64,000 nucleotides of DNA, from contig NC_092462.1 of NCBI RefSeq assembly GCF_047495875.1, positions 28,660,523-28,724,522 of the forward strand. Reading direction: 5' to 3'. This DNA is from Pithys albifrons albifrons (taxonomy: Eukaryota; Chordata; Aves; Passeriformes; Thamnophilidae). The position numbers and the translations under genes were made by a program. The notes under the pieces were generated by a model that saw only the letters and a program-made list of their open reading frames with translations, made no database searches and was not told the DNA's origin. Below, piece by piece: positions 12,647 through 23,873 of the stretch (its first letter is position 1; each line of letters starts with the position of its first letter).

Positions 12647-13050
12647 TAAGGCTACGTTCAGTTGGCTAAATTGAATGTCACACCATCTAACTGCAGATTC
12701 TAATTGGTTATAATCCATATCTCACAAGTCCAATGTTTTGGTGAACTCATCCTGACTGTTTTTTGGAACATCTCTGATGTGATGTGGGAAACCTGAGGAA
12801 TTCTCATGAGAAACTTTTGGAGAGTTGCTAAGAACTCCTAGGGATGGATTTCTTCTTTACCGGTCCGCAGCAGCTGTGGCCTTGATTATTCTTAGCTGCT
12901 TTCACAGTCACAGGGTCTATATAGATCTGAATTGCTCACCTTTGATTTTTCTGTACCAACACATTCCCTCATGAATCCATTGAGACCTGTTAGAAGTAGT
13001 GAACCACCTTCTCCAGGCAAGGGGATGGAGGTCTACATAACCTTGCCTTG

Positions 13051-13055
13051 GTAGA
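13051..13055. repeat. Target-site duplication, left copy (GTAGA)
   Basis: Identical to 13652-13656 and directly abuts the TG start of the family B LTR. Confidence 0.8.
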
Positions 13056-13651
13056 TGCGGTAGTTTTAGTTAGGCCTTTTGGTAGACCTCAGTTTAGGAG
13101 ATAGTCTTATGTAGATTAAGAGAGACATGTGTCACCTGACTTAAGCAACCAAAGAAATATTTCATACCAGATGATGCAAACAGATATAAATACAGTAGAG
13201 GAGGAGGAGTTCTTTTAGTTCCTCATGGCTGCTCGTCTGGGAAAGACATATCATGCTGATTTCCTGGACCACGCCCCACCACTGCTTGCTGCTATGGTAT
13301 CTTAGGAAAGAAAAATGTTCAGTCTTAGTCTTCTCTCTGCTTGTGTCTGTCGCTCAGGAGATTGAGTTCTCTTGGGTGGTTTTGTAGCTAGAATGGTGGG
13401 ATTTGTGTTTGGAAGAGTTCAGTTTTCTGTTGTGCGGGGAGGTGAAGGAATTATTTGTTATATCTACCTTGTGTATGTGTGTGTTATATTGTAGTTTTCT
13501 TTTAATTTTCTCTTTTCTGTATAAATATATAACTAGTTAAGTTCAAGTTTAGGTGTCCAGAAGGTTTTTTTTTCTTCCCTTTTCTTGTCAGGGGGAGAGA
13601 ACTCTGACTCTGTATTGGGCAGTTGGCATTTTGCCACCTCAACCCAAGATG
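13056..13651 (+). mobile_element. Solo LTR of family B, ERVL type (596 bp, 5-bp TSD)
   Basis: The LTR begins TGCGGTAGTTTTAG and ends in CAACCCAAGATG (the last two bases have drifted from CA), flanked by perfect GTAGA duplications. It aligns end to end with the copy at 57345-57960. A plus-strand TATA box (ATATAAATAC, near 13184-13193) follows TATTTCATACCAGATGATGC, which recalls the U3 of the well-known avian ERVL LTR with its TATTCCATACCATATGACGTC block. The two copies share a conserved pyrimidine-rich block (GTTATATTGTAGTTTTCT) near the 3' end. No gag, pol or env sequence remains. Confidence 0.85.
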
Positions 13652-13656
13652 GTAGA
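13652..13656. repeat. Target-site duplication, right copy (GTAGA)
   Basis: Exact match to 13051-13055 across the family B LTR. Confidence 0.8.
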
Positions 13657-15872
13657 AAAGGCAGGGGGAGGTGGGGAGTGAGACAGGAATTTCTTCATTT
13701 CCTTTATTTACAATTTTTATGCCTGACTTAACTGAAAATTTTAGGCTGTGTATTTCCCAAGGAACAAAATAGTAGAAAGAGATGAAAATGGAAACCCTAT
13801 TTCAGACCCAAGTTGCCGTCAGTGGAAGAATTCTTGCTAGTGGTATTGATCTTTAGATGGCAAGAGAAAGCATAGGAATTAGGGGGTGGGAACAGGGGAA
13901 ACAGTCCAAATTGGCCTAAATGTGTTTCCCATGAAGTCAGTAATAAAACTAAAGCACAGGAGAAAATATATGTGAGCTGTTTTGTTTTTTTTTACTATTA
14001 CTGAGTCTTCAGGAGCCAAGTTTCCAAGAGGACTCAGCCCCCTGAAATTTCTCCTAAGAAGTGCAGCAAAGCTCTTTTGAAACCATGAATTTCATAAAGC
14101 ATCTCTGTCAGACATTTACTTCCTTCCCTTTGCATCTGTTCTTTGTGCTTGTCTTCCATACTCTAGCAAGCACTTTGGGTAGCACGAATTCTCTCTGAAA
14201 GAGTGAGAAGTAAGCAAATATAGCAGCATGCTTGCAAAGACATAAACATTCATTTCTAAATCCTGAGGCTGAACACAGAGCCCAAGAGTTCAGGTGCCCA
14301 ATACTCTGGCTGCAGGGATGCTTGCTTACTAAGCCCTGCCTAGTTTTTCCCAATATTTTTGAGAAGCACAGGTCAGCCCTGGTGATTTGCAGCCTGGCTG
14401 CATGAAGGGTTCTATTGGCAGCAGTCTGGGCTTTCTGAGCAGATTTTGCCACTCAGTCCAGCCTTGCAGGGGACAAGAGTCTGTGTCAGCTGTCAAGTAA
14501 GAGAATTTATTATGTGGCAACCCATTTGCAATGAGCATTGATTGATCTGCCTTGCTTTGATTATTCTTGCTATCCAGTATGTCCAGCTGCTTGCAATCAA
14601 TCTTCTCCCAAACTGAACTAACAAAACCTTGGAAAATTTAAATACATGTACACTTGCATAATAAACTTTAGTAAAGCAGGATAAATTTCTTAGAAAAGAT
14701 GTTTTCTGTGGAAATATTTACTTGAACTGACACTTGATACATTAGGGGAAGAAAAAACCAGACGTTTATTCTTTAGTTTACTAATGCTACCCATCCTGAA
14801 AATACTCACTGGTAGTGTTCATTCCTGTTTATGTTTACATGAAGTTGTAGATATTAACAGCTGTTGTTCACATATGCTCACATATAGGCTGTATTCTTGA
14901 AATGAATGAATTTCCTTTCTTAAATGAAAAGAAAAAACACTCTGCTCAGAGCACTGTATTTTCCAATACATGCTTTGACCCCTGCAGATGTATGCACTGA
15001 GGTAATAAATCCCTCTTAGTAGTGATTCCAGGTTTAACCAGTGGGTGACTGAGCAGTTTTAACCTTGAGAAACGGCACACATGGAAATGATATGTCACAA
15101 AATCCCAACCTGTGTCATGAAGAAAAACAGATTTCTTCTAGCCGTTCCCTGGATTTAGGACCAGGAGATACCTCTGCCCTGTATATAGCAATGTAGTGCG
15201 CATACAAACCTTCATGCTGGGTTGTAGCATTTCGAATTCAGCCAGGAAATGGGAACTATATTGTAGGTTAATATTCACATCTACTTGCTGCACTCTTAGA
15301 TGAATCTTATTTAAATGCATATCAGTGTGTATGTAGAAGTAGAAGGAAAAATGGGGGGACTGGAGCATTTCTTCTCTCCAGACATCCTGTGTTATCTTCT
15401 GTGTCCTTGCATTTTAGAGTTGGTCACCCTCTCCTCTTTTCTCTTTGCTATTATTGAAATCTAGGTGTATTTTGTTTTCCTGCTTACCTTTTTACAAGTC
15501 TTTTCATTACTTGGGAAATGGACAGCATAATAAGTGGGACTGGGATTATTTAATTCTGTGGCTTCATAGTTTTCAATAGTGGAAATTTCAGAACAGTACA
15601 AGTAAAAATTAATTTTTCTCCTCTAATCTTGAAAACAAAATTTGAGAGAGGGAGAGATTTAGGCTGTGCATCCCCTTCTCCTCTAGACATTTCTTGATTT
15701 TGTCCAGATGGAAATGTATGAAGGGGAAACAACCCCAAATTTCTGTTGCTGCAGGTGTGTTTTTAAAGACAGAAAATTTTCCAGAATTTATTTAGAAGTA
15801 TTTTTCCATTAATCAACAGAAAATCTGACTCTCCTGTCAAAAGTGGCATTTTCTTGAATAACAATGAATTTA
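13657..15872. other. Unique non-coding DNA
   Basis: No gene or transposon recognised. The minus frame at 14108-14452 (114 codons) has no family resemblance. Confidence 0.65.
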
Positions 15873-15913
15873 TCTGTCTGTCTCTCTGTCTGTCTGTCTG
15901 TGTGTCTATCTAT
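15873..15913. repeat. TCTG/TCTA microsatellite
   Basis: An imperfect tetranucleotide array, mostly TCTG with two TCTC/TGTG breaks and ending in TCTATCTAT, about ten units. Confidence 0.9.
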
Positions 15914-17899
15914 TTACTTTGAAACTCCATTTTTCATGAGGAAGGTTTTTTGTGTTGGAACATTTTTGTGAACTCCTCTGAAGACTTGGTCATGAGGAAA
16001 CTGACAGAATGTACGGGGGACATTTCATAAATAACAAGAAATGAAGCAACTCCTCTGCCATGAAACAGGAAATGAGTGCTGGCATCTAAAGCCTCTGCTA
16101 TTCCTTACATATCCTGAGAGAATTATTACTGTTTTATCCTTGTAAGTTGGAATGCAACTCCAACCTCTCCCAAGAGCTGAAGTTCAAAACACTAGATTTA
16201 AGTTCTGTTGTTAGCTGTCTTCTTGTTATTGGTTTATTTTAAATTCTTTTTATGCACACAACGGGAGAGGAGTTACTGTGCTCTGTAATGGAGAGAAGCA
16301 ATTTTTGCTGTGAAAGTCTACTCAAAATACAGGAAAAGTGATGATTAGAACTTCAACACTTCTCTACTGAGTGATTGTGCAGTTTTTTGAGAAACAAGGA
16401 AACTTCAGTCATATTCTGTATCTTTGCCAGGATGACCTTATGAGTTTTTCAATTTGCATATTCCTAGTGCTCACCTTCTTCAGCCTTAAAGCCTTGTTGG
16501 CCATCATGTCTGATGATCAGAGGGTGCTGGCAAAAAAAGTAACACTTTTTGTTAAACCAGCTAATATACTTTAAAAATAATAGTATGTTTCTGGGTCTAA
16601 AATCCCTCTGCAAAGTTAGATATAAGCTAAAAGCGTATGCTGAAAGTCTACATAGATGTGTACCAGGTAAAGTATCTTTGAAAGAAAATACACTGTAGGC
16701 TGACATCTCTAACATAGCAGGAACATCGGCAAAGGGATAGACAGATGATGATTGTCTATTTCCTGAAGAAAATCAATGGGTCCTTTATAGCTGGTGAAAC
16801 ACAACAAGGTTAGAGAGGGCAAAAATAATATTGTTCCATCAGTCTAATACTGTATTGAGTTTTCCAGCTCTTGTTGCAACTGTCAGTCTTGTTCTCCCAT
16901 TTGCTCTTGGGTGACATTTTGCATGGCTCCCAGGTGGCTCAAAACAGACGGATCAGCAACAAAGTGATGTTTTTGTGTGTTTTCCCCCATTAGCAGTGTG
17001 TTCCTCATCTTTGAGTGGTTTTCTCAGTGCAGGTTGCCTCAGCCTTAATTGTATCAATATAGTTATATTTATAGAAGCATAAGGGAGAGTCTTCACAGTG
17101 ACATGTTCTGAGTCTTGGCTTAAATATCCAGGTTTAGTTACAGGAGAAAATATTCATCTGTCTTGAAGAACATTAGTTTAAAACCAGCAATAATTTTTGT
17201 GTTTAAAAATGTTTGGAAAAAATCGTGTCACAATTTCAATATATTTCAGTTATCTGAAGCAGTGCTGATGGTTCCATAGTTTAAGGAAAATGAGGTGCTG
17301 CAATAGGGATAAGTAGATACATTTCCTGCTTTCCCAAACTATAAATGTATTACATCCCCATTTATCCTTACTACAAGGATCTGCTACCTCTCCTGTTAGA
17401 AACTGTCATGGTTTCGGACTAAATTTATTTATGCTGAAGACAGGTCTAGTCATGCTTGTGTTAACACTGGTTTGAATAGCTCTCTTTGGAATTTTCTGAA
17501 GAAAGAGGAGAAGCTGTGTGCCCTCTTTGCTTTTGTTTTGCAACACAAAACATAGCAAATTATTTTAGTTTCTTGTCCTTAAGTGGGATGGTTGCTAGCC
17601 TTACTCAAGTAGCCCTAGTCCATAAGTTTTTCTGTCTTGGCCACAGGAGGCTAACAATGGCACTGGAGGTCTCTCCTGTTTCCCAGGCTGTGCCCATCCC
17701 ACAGGAGTCTTATCCATCACCCACTGTCAGCTTCTTAGGTTTCACTTTCAAACTGCACTTTCAGACAGGTGATTGGAAACCATTTTATGATCAGCCTGTG
17801 CTCCCAAGGCTTTTTCTGACATCATTTTACACAGTGAAATCATGGAAGGTATTTTCATCAGTGATCCAAAATTACTTCCCAAGAACCTGCTAAGCTCCA
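15914..17899. other. Unique non-coding DNA
   Basis: No recognised gene. A 135-codon plus frame at 17486-17893 runs into the old CR1 relic and shows no protein family features. Confidence 0.6.
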
Positions 17900-18450
17900 T
17901 CCCCTGGGCCTTCCCCCCGCTAACTTTGGCTGCAAAGTGTGCCGGTTTAGCCACGGGATGTCAGTCCATTTCAACATTGTATCATCAGCAAATCACATGG
18001 ATATGCTCCAGAAGTCATGCAGAGTCTATTAATTTAAATAATAAAGAAAATTATTCCCGTGGCCAATTTTTACCCTCCAGACTGGCTCACCCCTCCCCAG
18101 TGCAATCTGTTGCTTCTTGGTTGATTTTGTAACTGCTTTCAGTCCCGCTGATAATCCCCATTTTCTCCACTTTGAGTGTTTTGCCTGTGATATTATAACC
18201 AATGCTTTATTGAACTTTGAATAGTCTTCATTCTTGCTTGCCCTTTATCTAGAAAATGAGTTATCTCTTTAGAGGAAGTTACCAACTCATTCTCATATGA
18301 GCTCTCTTTGGTAAGCTCATGCTACACTTTTTCACATTTTTCTGTTTGTCTGCCTCATATTGTTTCTTCCTTCAAAAGTTGTGCCTTTGCTCCCAAATTA
18401 ACATTTTGTAATTGCCTCCAATTCACACTTCTTCTTCCCTTCCATGCTCA
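17900..18450 (-). mobile_element. Decayed CR1 LINE fragment (reverse-transcriptase part)
   Basis: Several short blocks appear in the order expected for the antisense of a CR1 reverse-transcriptase region: CATTGTATCATCAGCAAATC near 17973-17994 (consensus GT(A/G)TCATC(A/T)GCAAA), then CTTTATTGAACTTTGAATAG near 18205-18224, and TCTTTGGTAAGCTCATGCTA near 18304-18323 (consensus CCTTGGTGAATCCATGCTGA). Spacing between the blocks agrees with CR1. No frame is intact and the ends cannot be placed precisely. The element is therefore an old, inactive copy on the minus strand. An alternative is another CR1-like LINE clade. Confidence 0.55.
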
Positions 18451-21400
18451 GTAGGTTGGAATTTTTCACTCTTAATACGCTACTGTGAGTTGCCAGATTT
18501 AATAGAAATACTTTCTATCAGCTTAGTGCTCTCATGAGATTCGATAAAAAAATAAAAAGGCAGCGAAGGTAGAAGGCAAGCTCATAGTGGCAAAGGAAAT
18601 ACAGCCAAAAGATGTCAAGGAAGTGGATTTACACTCCCTGAGCTTAGAAAAAAAAATCCCTCCTCCCTGTATCTACTACCATTTGAGGACATCCTTTTTA
18701 CTTTAAAGCACTTCAAAGGTCTCAGGTGAAGACCAGTTGATTAGGGCTTTTTTCATTTCTGTGGCTGGAAGGAGATGGGTTCACCAAGAATAGATATGAA
18801 GGGTCCACTTCTGGGGGATGAAAAACAGTACCTCCCCTGCCAAAGGCCAAGGTGTCTTTGCACTGTGGGGAGCCCTGTCTGGGCAGGAATACCCTCATGA
18901 GCCAGCAGCCAGGCTGCCCCCAAGCCATCCCTGTGTTGCAGCTGGCCAAGTGTTGTGTTTCACACTGGAGTAAATATGTCCTTGCAGCTGGGTTGGCATG
19001 ACTCAGAGGGATGGAAACTTCTAAACTGCAGATCTTTCCCTCAGGGAGTAGTTTACGCTGGAAATTACACTTTTACAAACAGTCCTGGGACCTTTTCCTT
19101 TGTGTTTGTTGATGCTTTGGGGAGAAGTTGCTGTGCACACTGTTGGTTTTTTACCACTTTTTTTCTGCTGTTATCTTGAGAGGACAGGACGCTGTTGTGC
19201 TTGGTGCCGGAAAAACATGCTAAGGTGATTCCTACTCTGAGGAATTACTAGCCTAAGGAGAAGTAGTGGGAGAAAGGATTTATGGATAGTATTCAGAAGT
19301 GGGGTGAGGAAAGTATCTTGCAAAAGATGACCCTGCAACTCTGCATGGGGCACAAGTGAAAAGAGAGCTCAGTAACCATGACTTCTAGTTCAGTATCTTG
19401 ATTTATGAATAGTGGAGCTTGTACTTCGATTTTGTATCCCTTTATCCTTTTATCCCCTTTCTTTTTCAGATTCGTGATTTAAAATCTCCATAAATTAACA
19501 TACATCAGTAAAAATTAATATGACTTAATTATCTTCCCTGCTTTTGCAAATTGAGTTTGGCCCCGTGACCATCTTCAAACAATCACTGCTTCTCTGACCT
19601 GTTCAGTGAGGAACTAAAGTCCAGTGGTCCTAAATCACATCCAAAAATGATAATAGGCTTCTAATGTGTAAAAAGTTTTGAAAATCCATCCCACAGAAAA
19701 TTAGAGCTTGGGAAGAAGCAAAGTTCAGGTGTGTTTTCATTAATGGCTTGCCTATTCCAGAATGGGCATGAAAGAGAAGAAGGTGTCAGAAGGTGAATTT
19801 GAGATATAGTGGAAAAGGTGATTGTTGGGAAACTACCTTGCATCTCCTCCATCAACTGGTGGCCCATGAGACCACCCTAGAACTGGCGTTATTTCATTAA
19901 CAAACAATTCCAGGATTGGTTTTGGTATTTTCTTCATCTTGCTCTCAAAAATAGAATATTTTTGCTTTGGCAAGTATGGATTTTGTGCTAATATATATAA
20001 AGTTATTTTTTTGCCAGGCTTGGTTGGAAGAGAAAAAGTGTAACATCAAATGTTTTTTTTTATCAGCTAGCTTTTGCTATCCATGCTTAGATGAGAGTTG
20101 TTTGGGAAACTTTCTGAATGGTTGTATTTTTCCTCTGCAAAGTAGTGATTTTTTTTTCTGAATTGTATGGGTCTGATTTAATGTTCTCTGCAAAGGTATC
20201 TCTAGACATCAAATGAGGTGAAAGTGTGTGACCCTAATTATGCTCCAGAGCAATGACCAGCCCCGTGTTTGGGGTATGCAGCATGCAGCATTCAGTTTGC
20301 CTGGCTGCTTGTCCTAGGTTTGATCTGCCTCTCTACACTGCCATGTTTTGTTTCTCTCTGTTCTACCCTTCCCAAACCATGTGTCCCACAGCTAATGGTG
20401 GCCTAGGACATAGACCCTCATTCTTCTCCTGGAAAATCCTTCTTCCAAATCCTCCAATGGCATATTGTCTATTAAATGGAAACAAGACCGGGACACGCCA
20501 TTTCTCCTGGTGGAGAAAGAAGGACCCGGTATCCAGTAATTTTTACTGAAGAGTTCTATTCTTCACAAAGGTCAATAGGGCTTTTCATGAATCCGCCTGG
20601 GTGAGGGGGTCTTGGAGGGCTGAGAATTTAAACCAGTAAGAGAATGGTAAAAGGCAGCATGATACTGGAGTGTGTCTACTTTATATATGGTTCACTGAAG
20701 GAAGAGCTACCCTATAGTAGCAGGTTTTTTAAGTGCCAGCAACTGTATAATAAAAGCCAGGAGGTGGGAGTTGAAAGTAGAAAAGTCCATCCTGGAAATA
20801 AGGTATGCCTTTTTTTTTTCCCTTAAAAACAAAAAGGCAGAAATTAATTATCAGGACAGTTTCCCAGAAGATGCAATGGATCTTTACGGACTTCAAATCT
20901 TCAAATCAAGACAACTTGTTGTCTGAAAATAGTTGATTTAGGTCTATACAAGTTTTAGAGGAAGATGGGAGAACCACTGTGTGGCATCTTCTGCCCATGA
21001 CAGACATGAAATTAAGTGATCATTCCTAAGTGCTGCTTTAGCCCTACACTTTTGGTTCCTTGATCTCCTATTAGTATTTAAGTACCAGTAATGAAGTTTT
21101 ATTGATGTCTTTTATGTTTTATCAAGTGCATATTTATTCTGTGTGCTGTGCTGAAGAGTCTAAGGTGACTCAAATTCTCTCCATATCCGTAAAAATTGCA
21201 AAATGTAGTTCTGTGAGTAAATGCATTTTGCATGGTCAGTTTGCCTTAATTTGTTTGTTTGATTTTTTTTTTATTCACTTTTGTTTTGCTTGGATCTGAT
21301 TTAAATGCCCAGTGTTAGGCATATAATTGAAACATTTTGTTGTCATATTTAGACAGTTGTATGCTTTAGCACAGATAGTCTCTGCTGCTCCCTGTGTCTC

Positions 21401-23315
21401 CTTGCTCACACAGACAAAGTGCTGCTTTCTCATGCCATGTCATGCAACAAAAAATGCACCTGTATTGTGATACCTCTCCCCTTTGACTATGGGGGGAGAG
21501 CACACAGGAACTTGTGTCCAGGTCAAGGGGAACAGGTGTCCCTGTCCCTGGGAAACAAGGCCATTGAGTTTCACCATAGCACCGGTGCCCAGCTAATAAG
21601 TGCTGAGCTGGCTGTGAGCAGTGGGACAGGAGAGAGAGGGTATGCAAGTGGGCTTCTCTTGTTTGTTGTGAAGCTGTAACCTGGCAGAGTGATGACACCA
21701 ATGCAGACTCTGCATCCTCCTTCCTGCATGAGATATGGCACTTTTGAGAATGTAGCAACTGGATCCCAAACTCCCTCAAAGGGTGTTTTTATTTACTTGA
21801 AAGCCATGGAGATGAACTTCTGACAAAACATCTTTCCCGTGTGTCTGCTGCTCCCTGTAAAACTCCTACTCCTGAATCAGACAAGGGCTTTTTTCTGATC
21901 AGTCCCTTCCTAGTCTCCTACCCTGTGCACTTGTCCTGAATGATTAGTGTTGCCCAGCACGACTCTGCCCAGTTCATGATCAGTTAGCATTTGTGCTTCC
22001 ATGCAGCACCCAATCTTCTCTTGCTTCCCCAGATACCTCCAGCACATGCACCTTCACATGAGATTTCTGTTCGTCCAGATGGTAGGTGGACTTTAAAGAT
22101 GAAGCTAAGCAGTAACGGGCTGTAAAATTACTGGAGATCTCTGCATAGAGGGGATGATGGTTTGCAAAGGGAGGAGTTGCGATGATTTTCCTTAAATGAG
22201 ACCTTTGTGTTAGCAACCGAAGAAAAGGGCCTACAGATCTATTTTGCTTAGTTTGTCTTTGTACTTACCATGGACTCATCCCTACCACAGTTCAGGAGAG
22301 AAAACAAATAAACAAACAAACTTATAAAGAGTGAACCATAAATTGCCCCTTGTGTGCTGCTTCTTAAGGGAAAGCAAATTTGTGTCATGTATGAAGTTAG
22401 CATAGTGATATAATCACGCGACTTCATAGAGGGCTTGAAAGTTTCCACCTTCAGGGTTTGAAAAATACTTTTATTTCTATCTGTGGTGCTTCACACATAA
22501 TTTATGTCATGGTAGCAAGTGATATGTGAGCCCTGGCTTTCCTCCTGAGTTTGGGCTTTGTGTCACATTTATTTGCAATATGCCGCCTCCTAGCTTGGGA
22601 CAACATAATCACCCAGGACAATGAGGGCTTTATCCTGTTCATGGTTTGTGGATTGTAAATTTCAGAAGGAGAAACAGGTTGAGTTAACCGCAGTGCTGTT
22701 ACAAAAGCTGGCCATGAATATTCCACTTTCATAACATGATAGGCACCCTTGCTTCTTGGTAGTAGTTCAGCCTTCCTCTCAGTTTTCCACTTGCTCTTCT
22801 GGTCTTGACATGAATTCAATATGTGAATGTCCCCAGCTGCTCTTTAAGCTGCCTTATGAGTGTCAGTCTCTATGACAGCTCTCCAATGGGAGGGACTTGC
22901 AGGAAACCAACTTTGATGGGGAACTTCAGATGTGTCTGGGTCATGAGCCAGGCTGCTTTCCACCTAGTAGCCACACAAAAAATGGGGAAGAGGAGCAGGC
23001 TCAGCATGAGCATGGACCTAGTAGTTGGTACAATGTGTGAGGAGACATGTTGATGAGCAGTTTGCTGCTGCCTTGATGCTTTAGAGACCCTCACAGGGCC
23101 CAATTTCAATTGTGAAGGGCAGAGAATTGGAGCAGTAAGAAGAAAGGAATTCATGTATGTAAAATAGGAGGATAGGTGATGACTATGAAATAATTTCTGA
23201 ATGGCATGTTTTCATAAAGCTGAAATTCTGAATTTCCTGAAAGGTATCATCTTTGGGAAAAGAAGATTTGACTAATTATTTCAAGATAATTAAAGCTATC
23301 AATGATAGGATTTCT
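18451..23315. other. Unique non-coding DNA
   Basis: No recognised gene. Candidate frames such as 20253-20549 (plus), 21366-21779 (minus) and 22870-23154 (minus) lack protein-family signatures, and several of them overlap each other on opposite strands. Confidence 0.65.
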
Positions 23316-23321
23316 CTTCTG
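23316..23321. repeat. Target-site duplication, left copy (CTTCTG)
   Basis: Six bases identical to 23868-23873 and directly next to the TG end of the LTR. A 6-bp duplication is typical of ERVK (class II) integration. Confidence 0.85.
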
Positions 23322-23867
23322 TGTCGCAGTCTTGGTCGCATGGAAGGGACCAGACCAGCGACGGGGGTTCGCAGACCGTCCGCTGAGCTGTCGTTCGCAG
23401 GTTCCCAGGCCCCACGTAAGGTTTGCCACCTCGAGGGAGAAACAAACACCTAGGATGCCAGGGATGGTCTGAGGTGATCCACTGATCTGCTTTATTAACA
23501 GAACGAGGGATTTATATAACCTTGGGTAGGGAATGTTCTGGAAAGGGGGCGGAGCTGAGGCGGAGCATGCAAATCCGCTACACACTACTGGGTGAAGGAA
23601 CTGAAGGGGTGTGAACTGGGGACAGGCAGGATCGGGACCGCCCCTTGGAGGGAGCCGGCCAATGGCAGCTGTACCTGTTGTGACAGCTCCTGCCTGCTGG
23701 GGGAAACTGCTAGAAAAAGAGAGAAGCAGTAACAGGCAAAGTCCTTGGTATAGAGACATGGTCTGGGTCAGGAATGGTCCTCCTGGACCTTCCACACGTT
23801 GAATTCGGTTCGGCGATCTCTTGCCCTCCTCCATTCCTGCATATCCATGTAATCGCCATCTCCAACA
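23322..23867 (-). mobile_element. ERVK-type solo LTR (546 bp, 6-bp TSD)
   Basis: On plus the element runs TGTCGCAG...CTCCAACA, so in its sense direction (minus) it is TGTTGGAG...CTGCGACA, with TG/CA ends and a perfect CTTCTG duplication. In sense order it has a long GC-rich U3, a TATATAAA box (plus 23511-23518), an AATAAA-type signal close behind (plus 23491-23496) and a short 3' part. It keeps many CpGs compared with its surroundings, which suggests a fairly young insertion. No internal proviral sequence is present. A 195-codon minus-strand frame (23247-23834, true ATG) crosses nearly the whole LTR; see findings. Confidence 0.88.
23491..23518 (-). promoter_or_regulatory. TATA box and AATAAA of the ERVK-type LTR
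   Basis: On the minus strand TATATAAA (23518-23511) is followed after 14 bases by AATAAA (23496-23491). This compact order defines a very short R region or an mRNA start close to the polyadenylation signal, and the same order is kept in the older LTR at 11930-13037. Confidence 0.65.
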
Positions 23868-23873
23868 CTTCTG
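23868..23873. repeat. Target-site duplication, right copy (CTTCTG)
   Basis: Exact match to 23316-23321 across the LTR. Confidence 0.85.

Larger units (their letters stand above)
11930..13037 (-). mobile_element. Old ERVK-like solo LTR, split by a younger LTR
   Basis: Read on the minus strand, the sequence outside the nested LTR has the order of a retroviral LTR: a CCAAT-type stretch, a TATATAAA box (plus 12002-12009), an AATAAA signal about 15 bases further (plus 11981-11986), then a 3' end in CTCCA at 11930. The close TATA-to-AATAAA spacing resembles the ERVK-type LTR at 23322-23867. The sense start is proposed at 13037, giving TG...CA ends and about 475 bp once the insertion is removed. 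The flanks TAACG (11925-11929) and TAACC (13038-13042) are a possible, imperfect target duplication, so the outer boundary at 13037 is tentative. No internal retroviral genes are present. Confidence 0.55.

Noticed and set aside
17401..17480. TGTCATGGTTT at about 17404, which recalls the start of a passerine LTR
   Set aside because: The sequence after the first eleven bases does not continue like that LTR, and no matching end or target duplication was found.
17486..17893. 135-codon plus frame
   Set aside because: No family resemblance, and it ends just before the antisense CR1 relic.
22300..22322. AAAC/AAAT-rich tract as a retrogene tail
   Set aside because: It is a short (CAAA)n run without an upstream gene-like sequence or target duplication.
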